NCBI GenBank assembly: GCA_028714255.1
Contig: JAQTMR010000008.1
Span: forward strand, 1-64,000
DNA from: Phycisphaerae bacterium
Lineage (GTDB): Bacteria; Planctomycetota; Phycisphaerae; Sedimentisphaerales; Anaerobacaceae
Direction: 5' to 3'
Length of the DNA stretch: 64,000 nucleotides
The number at the start of each line of letters is the position of its first letter. Within the stretch, counting starts at the first letter, position 1. The notes beneath the pieces were generated by a model that worked only from the letters and a program-made list of their open reading frames with translations, had not been told where the DNA came from and ran no database searches. This document shows, one piece after another, positions 17,028 to 25,231 of this stretch. The position numbers and the translations under genes are program-made.

Positions 17028-18712
17028 TACATCACCTCCGCTGCGTGTCCAAGGAACGCTCTACCGGTCGGCTCATCCGGACCCTCGTCGGACGCCGTGC
17101 ACGAATGGATATCCGTATTGGTGCTGTCGGCCGATTCTTCTCCGCTGACCACTCTCGTCCGCACAATTACCTTCAAAGTGTCTTCGTTGTCCGCCGCCGA
17201 GCTGGTCCATTTCAGGTTTGCCATCCCGTTTCTTTTGCTCATTGTAACCACAACCGGCTCATCAACATCCGGGTCGGGGTCAGCCCCATCATCGGTGAAA
17301 TATACAAGCCAGTGAGTTGCCGCGTCTTCATCGCTGTCACCATACAGGTATTGGGCCGTGACATAGCCGGTTGCTCCGGCTGCCGGAGCTATATTCACGT
17401 TCTGCGGACCGGCGGGGTCCGGCAGTACCACATTGCTATCCGCGTCGAGTTTGACCGACCATGACTGGATATTAAGGCAGCTGAGGTTGAATTCGTTTCT
17501 TCTGCGCAGAACAAAAAACGTCTTCGCGTCCGGCTCGGCGTCCGTTATGTGCGGCAGTGTTGTAAACGTTTCGTACGGCTCGCCGTCAAGGTCAGGTTCC
17601 TCATCAACGCCTCGGAACAACTCATATCGTTCGAGCGTGTCGTCGGCGATTCGGTATTGTCCTGCGGATTTGTTAGACAGACTTTTTGCCGATATGTCGA
17701 AGCTCCACTCCAGTATATCCTCCATCAACGGTGATGCAGTCCTTCCCTCAACTACCTCCATCTGAAACCATATCCCCACCATTTCCCCGGCCACCAGGCT
17801 GCCCACATCCAGCCCGCCCGCCGCCGTTATTCCTGTTGACCAGGACAGGCCTGATACCTCATCGGTATCATATTCATTTTCTGGCATGCTAAAATGGTCG
17901 CTGCTCGGCGCTTCGGCGGCTATTTTAACGCCTGGCACGGCGTCCAGCTTATCGTCTGCAGCCCCTGCCGCCGCGATTGAGTCCAGAAGCCCCCTGCCGG
18001 CGGCAGGAACTGTCAGGACGGTATTTGTCCTTGACGAGTAGTAAACAATCTCCCGCAGGCTGTCTGCAGCCGTTGTAATTCGACAAAAGCCGGTTGCGGG
18101 CCAGTCGGTAAACGTTCCGCTCGTCTCGATGGTTCCGGCACCGGATGCGCCTAATTGGCCCGAGTCGCTCACCTGCTGCGTCCCCAGCGTCCCGAGCCAC
18201 ACCTTAAGGTTCGTAATGCCGTCGGCTGCGTTAACGTTTTTGAACGCGATACATCGCAGCCTGGATGCGGCCTCTCCGCTCGGCACGTTCGCAAAACCGA
18301 CAGCGTTATTAAAAACAGATACCATGTTAACTGTGGCCGAGCCGATTAAGCTCGCAGTTGTGTTGCGCGATATTACGATGTACTTTGCCGCATCCCCTCC
18401 TGATTGCAGCATTTTTGTTTCACCATCCGCTATCGTGACGGCCACACCGGGTGTGTCATCCGGCGCCGTCCATCGGCAGCTCCCTCCGCCTGCGGTCTCC
18501 AGCAGACCCAGACCGCCGCCATTGGCGCCGCTTATTCGTTCGATGATAATACCAGGGATGGACCGGTTAAGGAAAAAACCGATTTGATCCTCTCGTATAG
18601 AGCTTCGGAAATTGCCTAACGACAGGTTTGGGTCAGGCTGGCTGCCGCCGTCGCTTGTCGCACCTGTCAGAAATAATCCGAGTGCATCTGCTATCGTGTA
18701 TTGTTCGGTCAT
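17027..18712 (-). CDS. Tail structural protein, possible distal tail / baseplate component
   Basis: 561 residues, Gly/Ser/Thr/Asp-rich and beta-predicted, with no TM. It begins MTEQYTIADALGLFLTGATS and ends RAFLGHAAEVM. A central part reads like a carbohydrate-binding or Ig-like beta domain (VSGEESADSTNTDIHSC near the end). The start at 18712 (ATG) is preferred over a TTG two codons upstream. Part of the tail operon with 2-9 base gaps. No confident family; a tail-tip role is inferred from gene order. Confidence 0.55.
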   Translation of the reverse strand: MTEQYTIADALGLFLTGATSDGGSQPDPNLSLGNFRSSIREDQIGFFLNRSIPGIIIERISGANGGGLGLLETAGGGSCRWTAPDDTPGVAVTIADGETKMLQSGGDAAKYIVISRNTTASLIGSATVNMVSVFNNAVGFANVPSGEAASRLRCIAFKNVNAADGITNLKVWLGTLGTQQVSDSGQLGASGAGTIETSGTFTDWPATGFCRITTAADSLREIVYYSSRTNTVLTVPAAGRGLLDSIAAAGAADDKLDAVPGVKIAAEAPSSDHFSMPENEYDTDEVSGLSWSTGITAAGGLDVGSLVAGEMVGIWFQMEVVEGRTASPLMEDILEWSFDISAKSLSNKSAGQYRIADDTLERYELFRGVDEEPDLDGEPYETFTTLPHITDAEPDAKTFFVLRRRNEFNLSCLNIQSWSVKLDADSNVVLPDPAGPQNVNIAPAAGATGYVTAQYLYGDSDEDAATHWLVYFTDDGADPDPDVDEPVVVTMSKRNGMANLKWTSSAADNEDTLKVIVRTRVVSGEESADSTNTDIHSCTASDEGPDEPTGRAFLGHAAEVM

Positions 18713-18720
18713 AATCAACT

Positions 18721-19497
18721 TTAATTTTCTTCGATGGTAACATCACCCGTATCGCCGGCTGAAACAGTGGCCGTGCCGCTTGTTCCACCACCATAGGGTA
18801 TATATGGCCCTTCTATATCCATTGAACCTCTTAGCCAGCCAACAACTCCCAACTCGTTACTTATCACCCACTGGGCACCAAGCGGCCCGGCGTACCACCA
18901 TATGTAATAGGCGCCATCTGCTCTGCGGTAATACTTTTTAAGGTTGTATGTACCCGCCACGAAGTAATTGCCGGTTGCGTCGGGCGTCAAACTGCCTGTA
19001 ACTTGATAATCAGCCTTTTGATAGCTGTAATTAACATCCGGCACATCGGGTCTGCGGCACATCAATACCGAAAACTGCCGCTGCGTCCCTTCGTTTCCGT
19101 TTGTACCCACTGGAACGATTCTAAAAAGGTGTGTCTGGCCGTCTTCGAGGAACCGGCTCCGCCACGACATATATCCTCCGTTTTCCGGCATCCTGTATCT
19201 TGGCAACCAGGCGGAATCGACGTACTCATCGATGCGGTAATAATCTGTGCCTTCCACGAAGAACCAGCCCAGCCTGACCTTGCCCGGGAAGATTTGCAGA
19301 GGCGTGTCGGGGTCATCCAGCACCTCGATAACGGAATCCCCATCCAAACCAATAGCGATGCTGTATTCGGTCTGCTGTGTCTCGGCTATCAGGTTTCCGT
19401 CGAGATATATATAAAACATCGGCTCTGGCAGATCGCTTGAATACTTCAGCCGCCAGCTGTACAGCCCCATTTTTGTCAACGATACTATCGTTACCAT
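18721..19497 (-). CDS. Tail-module protein with fibronectin-like features
   Basis: 258 residues. The N-terminal half (GLYSWRLKYSSDLPEPMFYI, then YLDGNLIAETQQTEYSI) looks like two fibronectin-III/Ig-type strands repeated about 100 residues later (YRIVPVGTNGNEGTQRQFSV is the typical last strand). The C-terminal half is rich in Tyr and Gly. Such domains decorate phage tails and bind cell-surface sugars. One base separates it from the upstream gene, so it is tightly operonic. Confidence 0.5.
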   Translation of the reverse strand: MVTIVSLTKMGLYSWRLKYSSDLPEPMFYIYLDGNLIAETQQTEYSIAIGLDGDSVIEVLDDPDTPLQIFPGKVRLGWFFVEGTDYYRIDEYVDSAWLPRYRMPENGGYMSWRSRFLEDGQTHLFRIVPVGTNGNEGTQRQFSVLMCRRPDVPDVNYSYQKADYQVTGSLTPDATGNYFVAGTYNLKKYYRRADGAYYIWWYAGPLGAQWVISNELGVVGWLRGSMDIEGPYIPYGGGTSGTATVSAGDTGDVTIEEN

Positions 19498-19498
19498 T

Positions 19499-19879
19499 TT
19501 ATGCCTTCGTGGGTTTAAGCAGCCAAACCGCCCTCACCAGATAACTTGTTCCGGCAGGCACGGACCGCGCCAGTTTCTGCGGCGTGTTGAGTATTCGGAC
19601 ATCGACCACCAGCACATCTTCTACTTCGCGTCCGATATCATTGATGACCGTGACGTGCGTGCCTTTTAATGCCGGGTAATCGTCGGCCCTGCTGTTGGCC
19701 GTTGTAAGGTTCGCTACTCCTTCGGTTGTATATTCAGTCACCTCTTCCGCTTTGAGTGCGTCGATACTGCTGGCCGTGCCGTCAACACCGGCCCTGTCGA
19801 TTATATCGACCGAGACGGCCAGCAGAGGTATCGGCGGGCCTTCCATCTTCAAAAATTCGAATTCTCCGATACTGCTCAT
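19499..19879 (-). CDS. Small tail-module protein, function unknown
   Basis: 126 residues, soluble, beegins MSSIGEFEFLKMEGPPIPLL. The start overlaps the TGA of the tape measure by an ATGA-type junction (stop at 19880), which indicates translational coupling. In siphophages the gene directly after the tape measure usually encodes a distal tail or tip connector protein; that is the best guess by position. Confidence 0.55.
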   Translation of the reverse strand: MSSIGEFEFLKMEGPPIPLLAVSVDIIDRAGVDGTASSIDALKAEEVTEYTTEGVANLTTANSRADDYPALKGTHVTVINDIGREVEDVLVVDVRILNTPQKLARSVPAGTSYLVRAVWLLKPTKA

Positions 19880-21499
19880 CTAATCCACCATCCCGGAATT
19901 AATGCCAACCATTCTCAACGCCAGGTCAGGCCGTGAAAGTTCTGTAAGAGTTTTCTGTAACAATTTGTTTACTTGTTGCAGCTCTTTGACGACTGGATCG
20001 CCCTGTTCCCCCTGGTTAAGCCGGCTCATTGCCTTTTCAATTACCACCTTTTCCAGAATATCTTTGATAAGCACGCCGATTTGTTCCGCTAACTCGGGGT
20101 TATATTCTATGTTTTTAGTTGAAGGTTGATAGTATTGTCTTGGCCCATAGGCCGCGTCAAACTGGGTAGTATATCCGCCTGGCAGCATAGGCTCGCCAAA
20201 TCTTTGTTGAAGGCTTGTCAATCTTTTAACTGCCGCCGCCGCATAATCTCCGCCTATTCTTCCATTTATTTCAACGGCAGCGAGAATCAAATCCCGCTCG
20301 GTTTTGCCAATACCAGGCATACTCTTTAATAAATCCTCCGCTGACTTGCGGGCAAAACCGGCCGTTGCCCCTTTCGTATTTTTCAATTTTACCCATTGTT
20401 CCGCCGCCGCACGATTTTCAGCAAGGCGTACCTCTGATGCCAGTGCAGATTTTTGCTGATCTTCAAGTTCTTTTTGATACTCATCCCCAGTTTGAATTTT
20501 TTTAATCTCACCAGCTTGAGTTTCTATAACCCCTGGCTTCATTACAGGAGCGATCCCAACCCACTGTTGCGGCCCTATTATTTTCTTTGCCTTTTCGGGA
20601 TTATCTATTACCCATTGCAGTATCTGCTCGGGATTCATTCCGGCAGTTTCACGCTGAATTTTCTGTTCTTCAGTAAATGGTTCTCCGGGCGTTCGTTTGA
20701 CTTCTTGCCCAAACAGTTCAGGCAGTCGAGCTATTGTTGTTAATGTTTTAGTACCTTGTTCTTCTCCAAATGCGGCCATCATGATAGATAACGCTTTTTC
20801 GGGTGAGAAACCCTCGGTTATCATTTGGCGGATTGCTTTCATGCTTCCTTCAATCTCTTCTCTATGTCGGCCGGCCCTCTTTTGGATTCCAACAGCAAGG
20901 TCTGCGATGTCCTCTGTTGTTTTTTTAGGGAAAATTTCCTCCAGTTCTCCAATTATTTTAACGGTTTCTTCTTTGGCATACGTTAAAGGCGCAACCAGCT
21001 TGACCACTTCCATACTCCTGGCCAGCTCGGCCTCTGGTTCTATCTTTGCCCTCGCCTTAGTTCCGGCGTAGGCCGAGAGTATTGCCTGGGCACTGGCAGG
21101 CGACAAGGATGGTATTTCTTTTGCTATTTTCGTTAGGGCAACATGTGCTTTATCAATCATCCCCGCCCCAAGCCACTGGCCGATAGTCGTCGAGAAGGTT
21201 TTCGCGTAATCTGCGGTTGTTTTTTGCGCTTCGGATTCTTTTCGCCGTAGGTCTTCTATTTCTTTGACTATAAGTCCGAGGGTTTGCCGAAATAACTCAC
21301 CGGCACTTGTGGCTATCCCAAAACCCCCTGCAACTGCAAGCATCCCGGAAGTGATCGATTTGCCCGCCCCACTCCCCTCTCGGTTCATCTTGGACAGCTT
21401 GTTTATCATCACCTCCTGTTTATCTATCATTTTGGCCATTGCCTGAATTGCCTGCTCGGCTTCAGCGGTAACGTTAAGTTGAAGGTCTTTTTTTGCCAT
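19880..21499 (-). CDS. Putative tape measure protein (short)
   Basis: 539 residues, mostly helical. A Gly/Ala-rich hydrophobic segment (KSITSGMLAVAGGFGIATSA, about 46-65) is followed by long coiled-coil stretches and a C-terminal region ending VGINSGMVD. Helical content, the hydrophobic patch near the N-terminus and position right after the G/GT chaperone module identify the tape measure. At roughly 1.5 angstroms of tail per residue this predicts a short tail, near 80 nm. It is shorter than most lambda-type tape measures, so other helical tail roles are possible. Confidence 0.65.
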   Translation of the reverse strand: MAKKDLQLNVTAEAEQAIQAMAKMIDKQEVMINKLSKMNREGSGAGKSITSGMLAVAGGFGIATSAGELFRQTLGLIVKEIEDLRRKESEAQKTTADYAKTFSTTIGQWLGAGMIDKAHVALTKIAKEIPSLSPASAQAILSAYAGTKARAKIEPEAELARSMEVVKLVAPLTYAKEETVKIIGELEEIFPKKTTEDIADLAVGIQKRAGRHREEIEGSMKAIRQMITEGFSPEKALSIMMAAFGEEQGTKTLTTIARLPELFGQEVKRTPGEPFTEEQKIQRETAGMNPEQILQWVIDNPEKAKKIIGPQQWVGIAPVMKPGVIETQAGEIKKIQTGDEYQKELEDQQKSALASEVRLAENRAAAEQWVKLKNTKGATAGFARKSAEDLLKSMPGIGKTERDLILAAVEINGRIGGDYAAAAVKRLTSLQQRFGEPMLPGGYTTQFDAAYGPRQYYQPSTKNIEYNPELAEQIGVLIKDILEKVVIEKAMSRLNQGEQGDPVVKELQQVNKLLQKTLTELSRPDLALRMVGINSGMVD

Positions 21500-21500
21500 T

Positions 21501-22001
21501 TTATCTTCTTATCACTCTGCGGTTTTGTGACGTCTTTTCTAACTCGTCTGCAATAGTATTCTGCAAACCCAGCTTAATCTGCTCCTCTTCATCTTTGCTA
21601 AGCACAGTAACTTCCGCCGCCATGTTGGGGCCCGGGTTTTTCTTTCTCATTCGCTGGTCGATCCAGAAGTACCTGATACTGTTTACGTTTATGATTCTGC
21701 CGGATGCTCCCGCTTTGCCGTATTTAACAACTTTGAAATGGCCCGGACTGGTTATCTTATCTCTCGCCCTGCCCGAATGTACTAAGGCAGGCATTGAACC
21801 GTGCCTTCGTTTGTGTTGTTGGTATTTAAGACTTCGAGCCATATACCCATATCGCTTCGCGGCCCCATGTTCGAAGTGTCTTGGCAGGATATATTTGCTC
21901 CAGCCTTTCAATAATCCGCTCAATACATTAAAAATTGCGACAGGTAATCGCTTGGCTTTGTCTTCTATAGGGTCGTTAATAATTAGCTGGCAGTAAAGCA
22001 T
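21501..22001 (-). CDS. Small basic protein between tail chaperone and tape measure
   Basis: 166 residues, strongly basic (many Lys/Arg: KYQQHKRRHGSMPALVHSGR), ending ELEKTSQNRRVIRR. Starts one base after the stop of the frameshifted GT product at 22003 and ends one base before the tape measure start. I do not recognise the family; its genomic slot suggests a tail assembly factor. Confidence 0.55.
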   Translation of the reverse strand: MLYCQLIINDPIEDKAKRLPVAIFNVLSGLLKGWSKYILPRHFEHGAAKRYGYMARSLKYQQHKRRHGSMPALVHSGRARDKITSPGHFKVVKYGKAGASGRIINVNSIRYFWIDQRMRKKNPGPNMAAEVTVLSKDEEEQIKLGLQNTIADELEKTSQNRRVIRR

Positions 22002-22002
22002 T

Positions 22003-22135
22003 TCAATGTCCCATGGATTTAAAATATAAATCTGCGAACGTCGGCCAATACTCCTTTAGCTGGTTGTCCTTCCACATCCTGTAAATCAGCCATCGTTTAC
22101 TTTGGGTTCTGTTCCTTCTGTTCCTGTTTTTTTTT
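22003..22135 (-). other. -1 frameshift extension giving a gpGT-like chaperone
   Basis: The minus strand has a slippery A_AAA_AAA run at 22127-22135 followed by an open -1 frame to a TGA at 22003-22005. The fused product would have 276 residues (830 bases plus one re-read base equals 277 codons). The extension (ending YWPTFADLYFKSMGH) is rich in Trp and aromatic residues like T domains of phage chaperones. Established knowledge: lambda G/GT and most siphophages use such a -1 shift in this very slot. The zero-frame stop is at 22086. Confidence 0.65.
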
Positions 22136-22832
22136 GAGCGGCTATCTCTTCGCCGAGAAGTTTGATGGTAGGCAGGTCCACTATCGCGCCATATATTTCG
22201 AACAAATTCGCGGTTGTTATAAGTTTTAATGCGTTAATCTCTTCCGCCGCGACATGGTAATTAAAGGCCATCGCGTCAACTACAAGCCCCATTTTTTCCT
22301 CCTCGGTAAGTTTTCTTTCACCTTCCATCCATCCGAGTATTTTTTGGATGTCCTCCCATAGTGTTTCCGCCTTTCGGCTGAACTCGGCGTATTGAGGGAT
22401 TGTCTCTTTTATGACCTTGCCGCCCGCGCCTATCAGCAATGTCTGGGGCAGCATTGTCCCTTCGGGAAACATTCGGGCAAGTGGTATCAGCCATTTCTCG
22501 CCTTTCAATTCAACCTCGTGTCCATTAAGTTGCTTATATCTTCGCAGAAATTGTTCGCCGGGAACGCTGTTATTTATAATCCCTACCCAGTATTTACCGT
22601 TTAAGCTCTGCTGCCATGTCTGCTCGTTGGGTTTGTAATAAAGCTGCGACACATCGGAGCCTATGCAAATCAGCGCGCCCTTCATGCCGCCCGGGCCGGG
22701 TTCGATGTCCCTCTGCGAAAAGTTGGGCATAATGTCACCGAAGATATTCATCAGCCCGGCCTCTTTTATCTTTTGCTCGTTTATCAGACCGCTATCATTT
22801 GGGATTGCGTACAGGAATCCTGCCATTGTCAT
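22086..22832 (-). CDS. Tail assembly chaperone, gpG-like (zero-frame product)
   Basis: 248 residues, soluble and mixed alpha/beta, located between the major tail protein and the tape measure, the conserved position of lambda G. Near the 3' end the codons Gln-Lys-Lys are written as CAA AAA AAA ACA, giving a run of nine A (22127-22135). A -1 slip there leads into a second frame (see next entry). The protein is longer than typical gpG (~140), so it may include an extra domain. ATG start at 22832 with an alternative two codons later. Confidence 0.65.
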   Translation of the reverse strand: MTMAGFLYAIPNDSGLINEQKIKEAGLMNIFGDIMPNFSQRDIEPGPGGMKGALICIGSDVSQLYYKPNEQTWQQSLNGKYWVGIINNSVPGEQFLRRYKQLNGHEVELKGEKWLIPLARMFPEGTMLPQTLLIGAGGKVIKETIPQYAEFSRKAETLWEDIQKILGWMEGERKLTEEEKMGLVVDAMAFNYHVAAEEINALKLITTANLFEIYGAIVDLPTIKLLGEEIAAQKKTGTEGTEPKVNDG

Positions 22833-22843
22833 TTCCTCAATTA

Positions 22844-23095
22844 TTATTTACTGTCTTGCTTCTTATCCGGCTCGCCGGCGATTGCCGGCGGCTTGATTCT
22901 TCCCAGTCGGATGTCTTCGACCAGCTGCCATGCCTGATTTTTGACTTGCAGTGCTGTTCGACACGATTCGAAGTGTTTCTTCTTCTGCTCTTCGTTCATT
23001 TTAGCAGTCGGACCGCTGACCACTAATTCGTAAGCCGCCTCGGCCGCCCTTAACTGTTTTGTCGCTTCTTCGAGATTTGTTGTCGTCTTTGCCAT
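22844..23095 (-). CDS. Small helical tail-module protein
   Basis: 83 residues, almost entirely alpha-helical and charged (KQLRAAEAAYELVVSG, then EEQKKKHFESC), ending in a Lys/Asp tail. Lies between the major tail protein and the gpG-like gene with 11 bases to the latter. Possibly an additional assembly factor; no family recognised. Confidence 0.55.
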   Translation of the reverse strand: MAKTTTNLEEATKQLRAAEAAYELVVSGPTAKMNEEQKKKHFESCRTALQVKNQAWQLVEDIRLGRIKPPAIAGEPDKKQDSK

Positions 23096-23175
23096 AAATT
23101 CGCCCTTTCTGCCGCCTGTGTGCCTCGTGGGCAGCTTATTTTTACCAAATAGACTTATGCCCCTATTGGCCTGTT

Positions 23176-24063
23176 TTAGCTTATACCGCTAACCGCCACG
23201 ATGGCATTGGTTCCGTCATATACCGGCGTCATTGCCGCCGGGCCTTTGACTAACTGACCGTGTCTGCCGCCCAGCGATTGGAAATTTATCATTCCTGCAT
23301 CGACTGACAGCGTAATTGGGTTGCTGCCCCGGGCCCCGCCCGCAGTCTGGTCCAGCAGCTGAACCGTCGAATTTGTCGCTCCCTGCACCGCGCCTTCGAT
23401 GCCCCAGCTCGCAAATGCATCGACGTCGCTCGTTTGTATCGTAATCACCGGCGATATTGTCTGGATTCCTACGAACGTCGGGTAAACATGACCGCTGTGC
23501 GTTATGATTTCCAAAACGATATTTAACACAAGAGTCCAGCTTTCGACGCCATCGAGTGCCGTCCCGTTGACTTCGGCCCCGCCGAGTACATACACCTCAT
23601 CTACCAGGTCCTGACCGGCCTCAAGCGACTGGCTCGCTGTAATCGCAAGAGGCGATGCAGAGCCGTCGGCGCTGATTGGCACTGCTCGGTATCCGATTTT
23701 CGATTCACCGGGCAGTGCGTTCGCGGTGATTTGGGTCGGCACTATCAACCCCGACGCCATCACTACCTTTGTATGCGACGATGCCCCTGCCCTTCCCGTT
23801 GCCGCCATTTTCTGAAAGTAAAATGTGTCGTTATTCAACGCCGCTCCGACTATCCCGCCCATGGCCGCCAGTGCCGTCTTGATTGCTGATGTTTCGAAGC
23901 TGACCTCCGGCTGGAGCGTTCCCACGCTGACAAACGTCGGATAAACCGCTCCGCTGCCCGACGATATAATCTGCTGCATATTCAAATTAACATCCGTGCT
24001 CTCGATACCTTTAACCAGCGTGCTTGCGTGTTTATATGCGCTAAGTGTATATTTATTTCCCAT
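23176..24063 (-). CDS. Putative major tail (tube) protein
   Basis: 295 residues, Ala/Gly/Thr/Val-rich and beta-predicted, lacking cysteine. It shows an internal duplication: YPTFVSVGTLQPEVSFETSA (about 41-60) resembles YPTFVGIQTISPVITIQTSD (about 199-218). Two copies of a tube domain per chain are known in some phages. Position before the G/GT module and high-abundance composition support the tail tube role. A strong SD (caggagaaaataaa) precedes the ATG. Confidence 0.65.
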   Translation of the reverse strand: MGNKYTLSAYKHASTLVKGIESTDVNLNMQQIISSGSGAVYPTFVSVGTLQPEVSFETSAIKTALAAMGGIVGAALNNDTFYFQKMAATGRAGASSHTKVVMASGLIVPTQITANALPGESKIGYRAVPISADGSASPLAITASQSLEAGQDLVDEVYVLGGAEVNGTALDGVESWTLVLNIVLEIITHSGHVYPTFVGIQTISPVITIQTSDVDAFASWGIEGAVQGATNSTVQLLDQTAGGARGSNPITLSVDAGMINFQSLGGRHGQLVKGPAAMTPVYDGTNAIVAVSGIS

Positions 24064-24096
24064 TTTATTTTCTCCTGTTTTATATGGATTATTTAC

Positions 24097-25227
24097 TCAC
24101 GAACTTATACCCCAGTTAATCATTAACCGGATTCCGTTTACAAAATTCCCTGCTGTTTCTTCGTATAGCCCCGGCCCTTCAATTAGTGTTATGCTGTTGA
24201 TTCCAATCTTTCCGGGTTGTCTGCTGAGTGTCCACATCTCTCTCAGGACAGCTTCAACCATATTCAGAAAATACAGCTCTGCATTTCCCGGTTGTTCTTT
24301 AAAATCAATGGGTATTTTGTCCTCTAATCTTAGTTCGAGGTCCCCGCCGACAGTATCGGAATCAACGGCGATAGCTTCATTCTTGTCATTTTCAGTCCTG
24401 CATATAACGCCTAACGGTTTAACAAGCTCCGTATCTTTTGGAATGTAATATGCGGCGACATACAAAAACGCCTTTGCCGCCTCTGCATCCGCAGCCCCTG
24501 TCCATGCCTGCCAGCTCTCGCATTCTGCGACGAGGTTTCGCAGGTTGACCATTGCCATGCCTCGCGAGCCTGTCGGCACTATTTCGTCCGACACCGTGGT
24601 CCCGAACCACAGCACTTTGTCCCTTCCGATAAGCCGGTCGGTTATATCGTATTCGCTGCCGAGCTTATCGTTATATAATATATGGTATGTCCCTGCCGTT
24701 GCGCAGGCTGACGGGAACGGCTTCGTATAATAACCGCCGCCCTTATCATCCATATCGTATGCACACTCCGCCAGGCGGCTATTGTCCCAATCGCCAATCT
24801 CCTCGATTGCTTCATTGCCCGCGTTCCATATACCGGCGTCAGCCTGCAAACGGATAGTCGCATAGATTGTCCTGCCTGCCGAGCCGCCGGCAGCGAGCAT
24901 GCAGCGTTCCTCGATGGATGCTGCCCCGTTTATAAACTTCTCCAGCGAAATGAGCCGGTCGGTTATGCTTCTCTCGGCGCCGAGCTGTACGAAATAGAAC
25001 GCGTCCCAAACACCGTCGTCGCATCCTTCCGGGAAAGGGGCCTGGTAGTAATTGCCTTTTTCGTTTGTCAGTGGTACGCCGCACTCGGCCATTCGGCTGT
25101 CGTTCCACGTCCCCAATTCTTCTTCGGCCCCTGTCGTATTGTTGTATATATAGCCATTGAGCCGCCTGCGTAATATGACGCAGGTCGGCTTCTCCATCGA
25201 ATGAGATATGGCTAATTTCCTTATCAT
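24097..25227 (-). CDS. Head-tail or tail completion protein with N-terminal repeats
   Basis: 376 residues. Residues about 35-170 contain two copies of a ~90-residue unit sharing EELGTWNDSRMAEC / EEIGDWDNSRLAEC, then PFPEGC / PFPSAC and a twice-used ITDRLI. The C-terminal ~150 residues (TLSRQPGKIGINSITLIEGP, then GNFVNGIRLMINW) look like a phage minor tail or completion domain. The repeats may bind ligand or calcium. An ATG at 25197 is an alternative start. Confidence 0.55.
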   Translation of the reverse strand: MIRKLAISHSMEKPTCVILRRRLNGYIYNNTTGAEEELGTWNDSRMAECGVPLTNEKGNYYQAPFPEGCDDGVWDAFYFVQLGAERSITDRLISLEKFINGAASIEERCMLAAGGSAGRTIYATIRLQADAGIWNAGNEAIEEIGDWDNSRLAECAYDMDDKGGGYYTKPFPSACATAGTYHILYNDKLGSEYDITDRLIGRDKVLWFGTTVSDEIVPTGSRGMAMVNLRNLVAECESWQAWTGAADAEAAKAFLYVAAYYIPKDTELVKPLGVICRTENDKNEAIAVDSDTVGGDLELRLEDKIPIDFKEQPGNAELYFLNMVEAVLREMWTLSRQPGKIGINSITLIEGPGLYEETAGNFVNGIRLMINWGISS

Positions 25228-25231
25228 GGCC

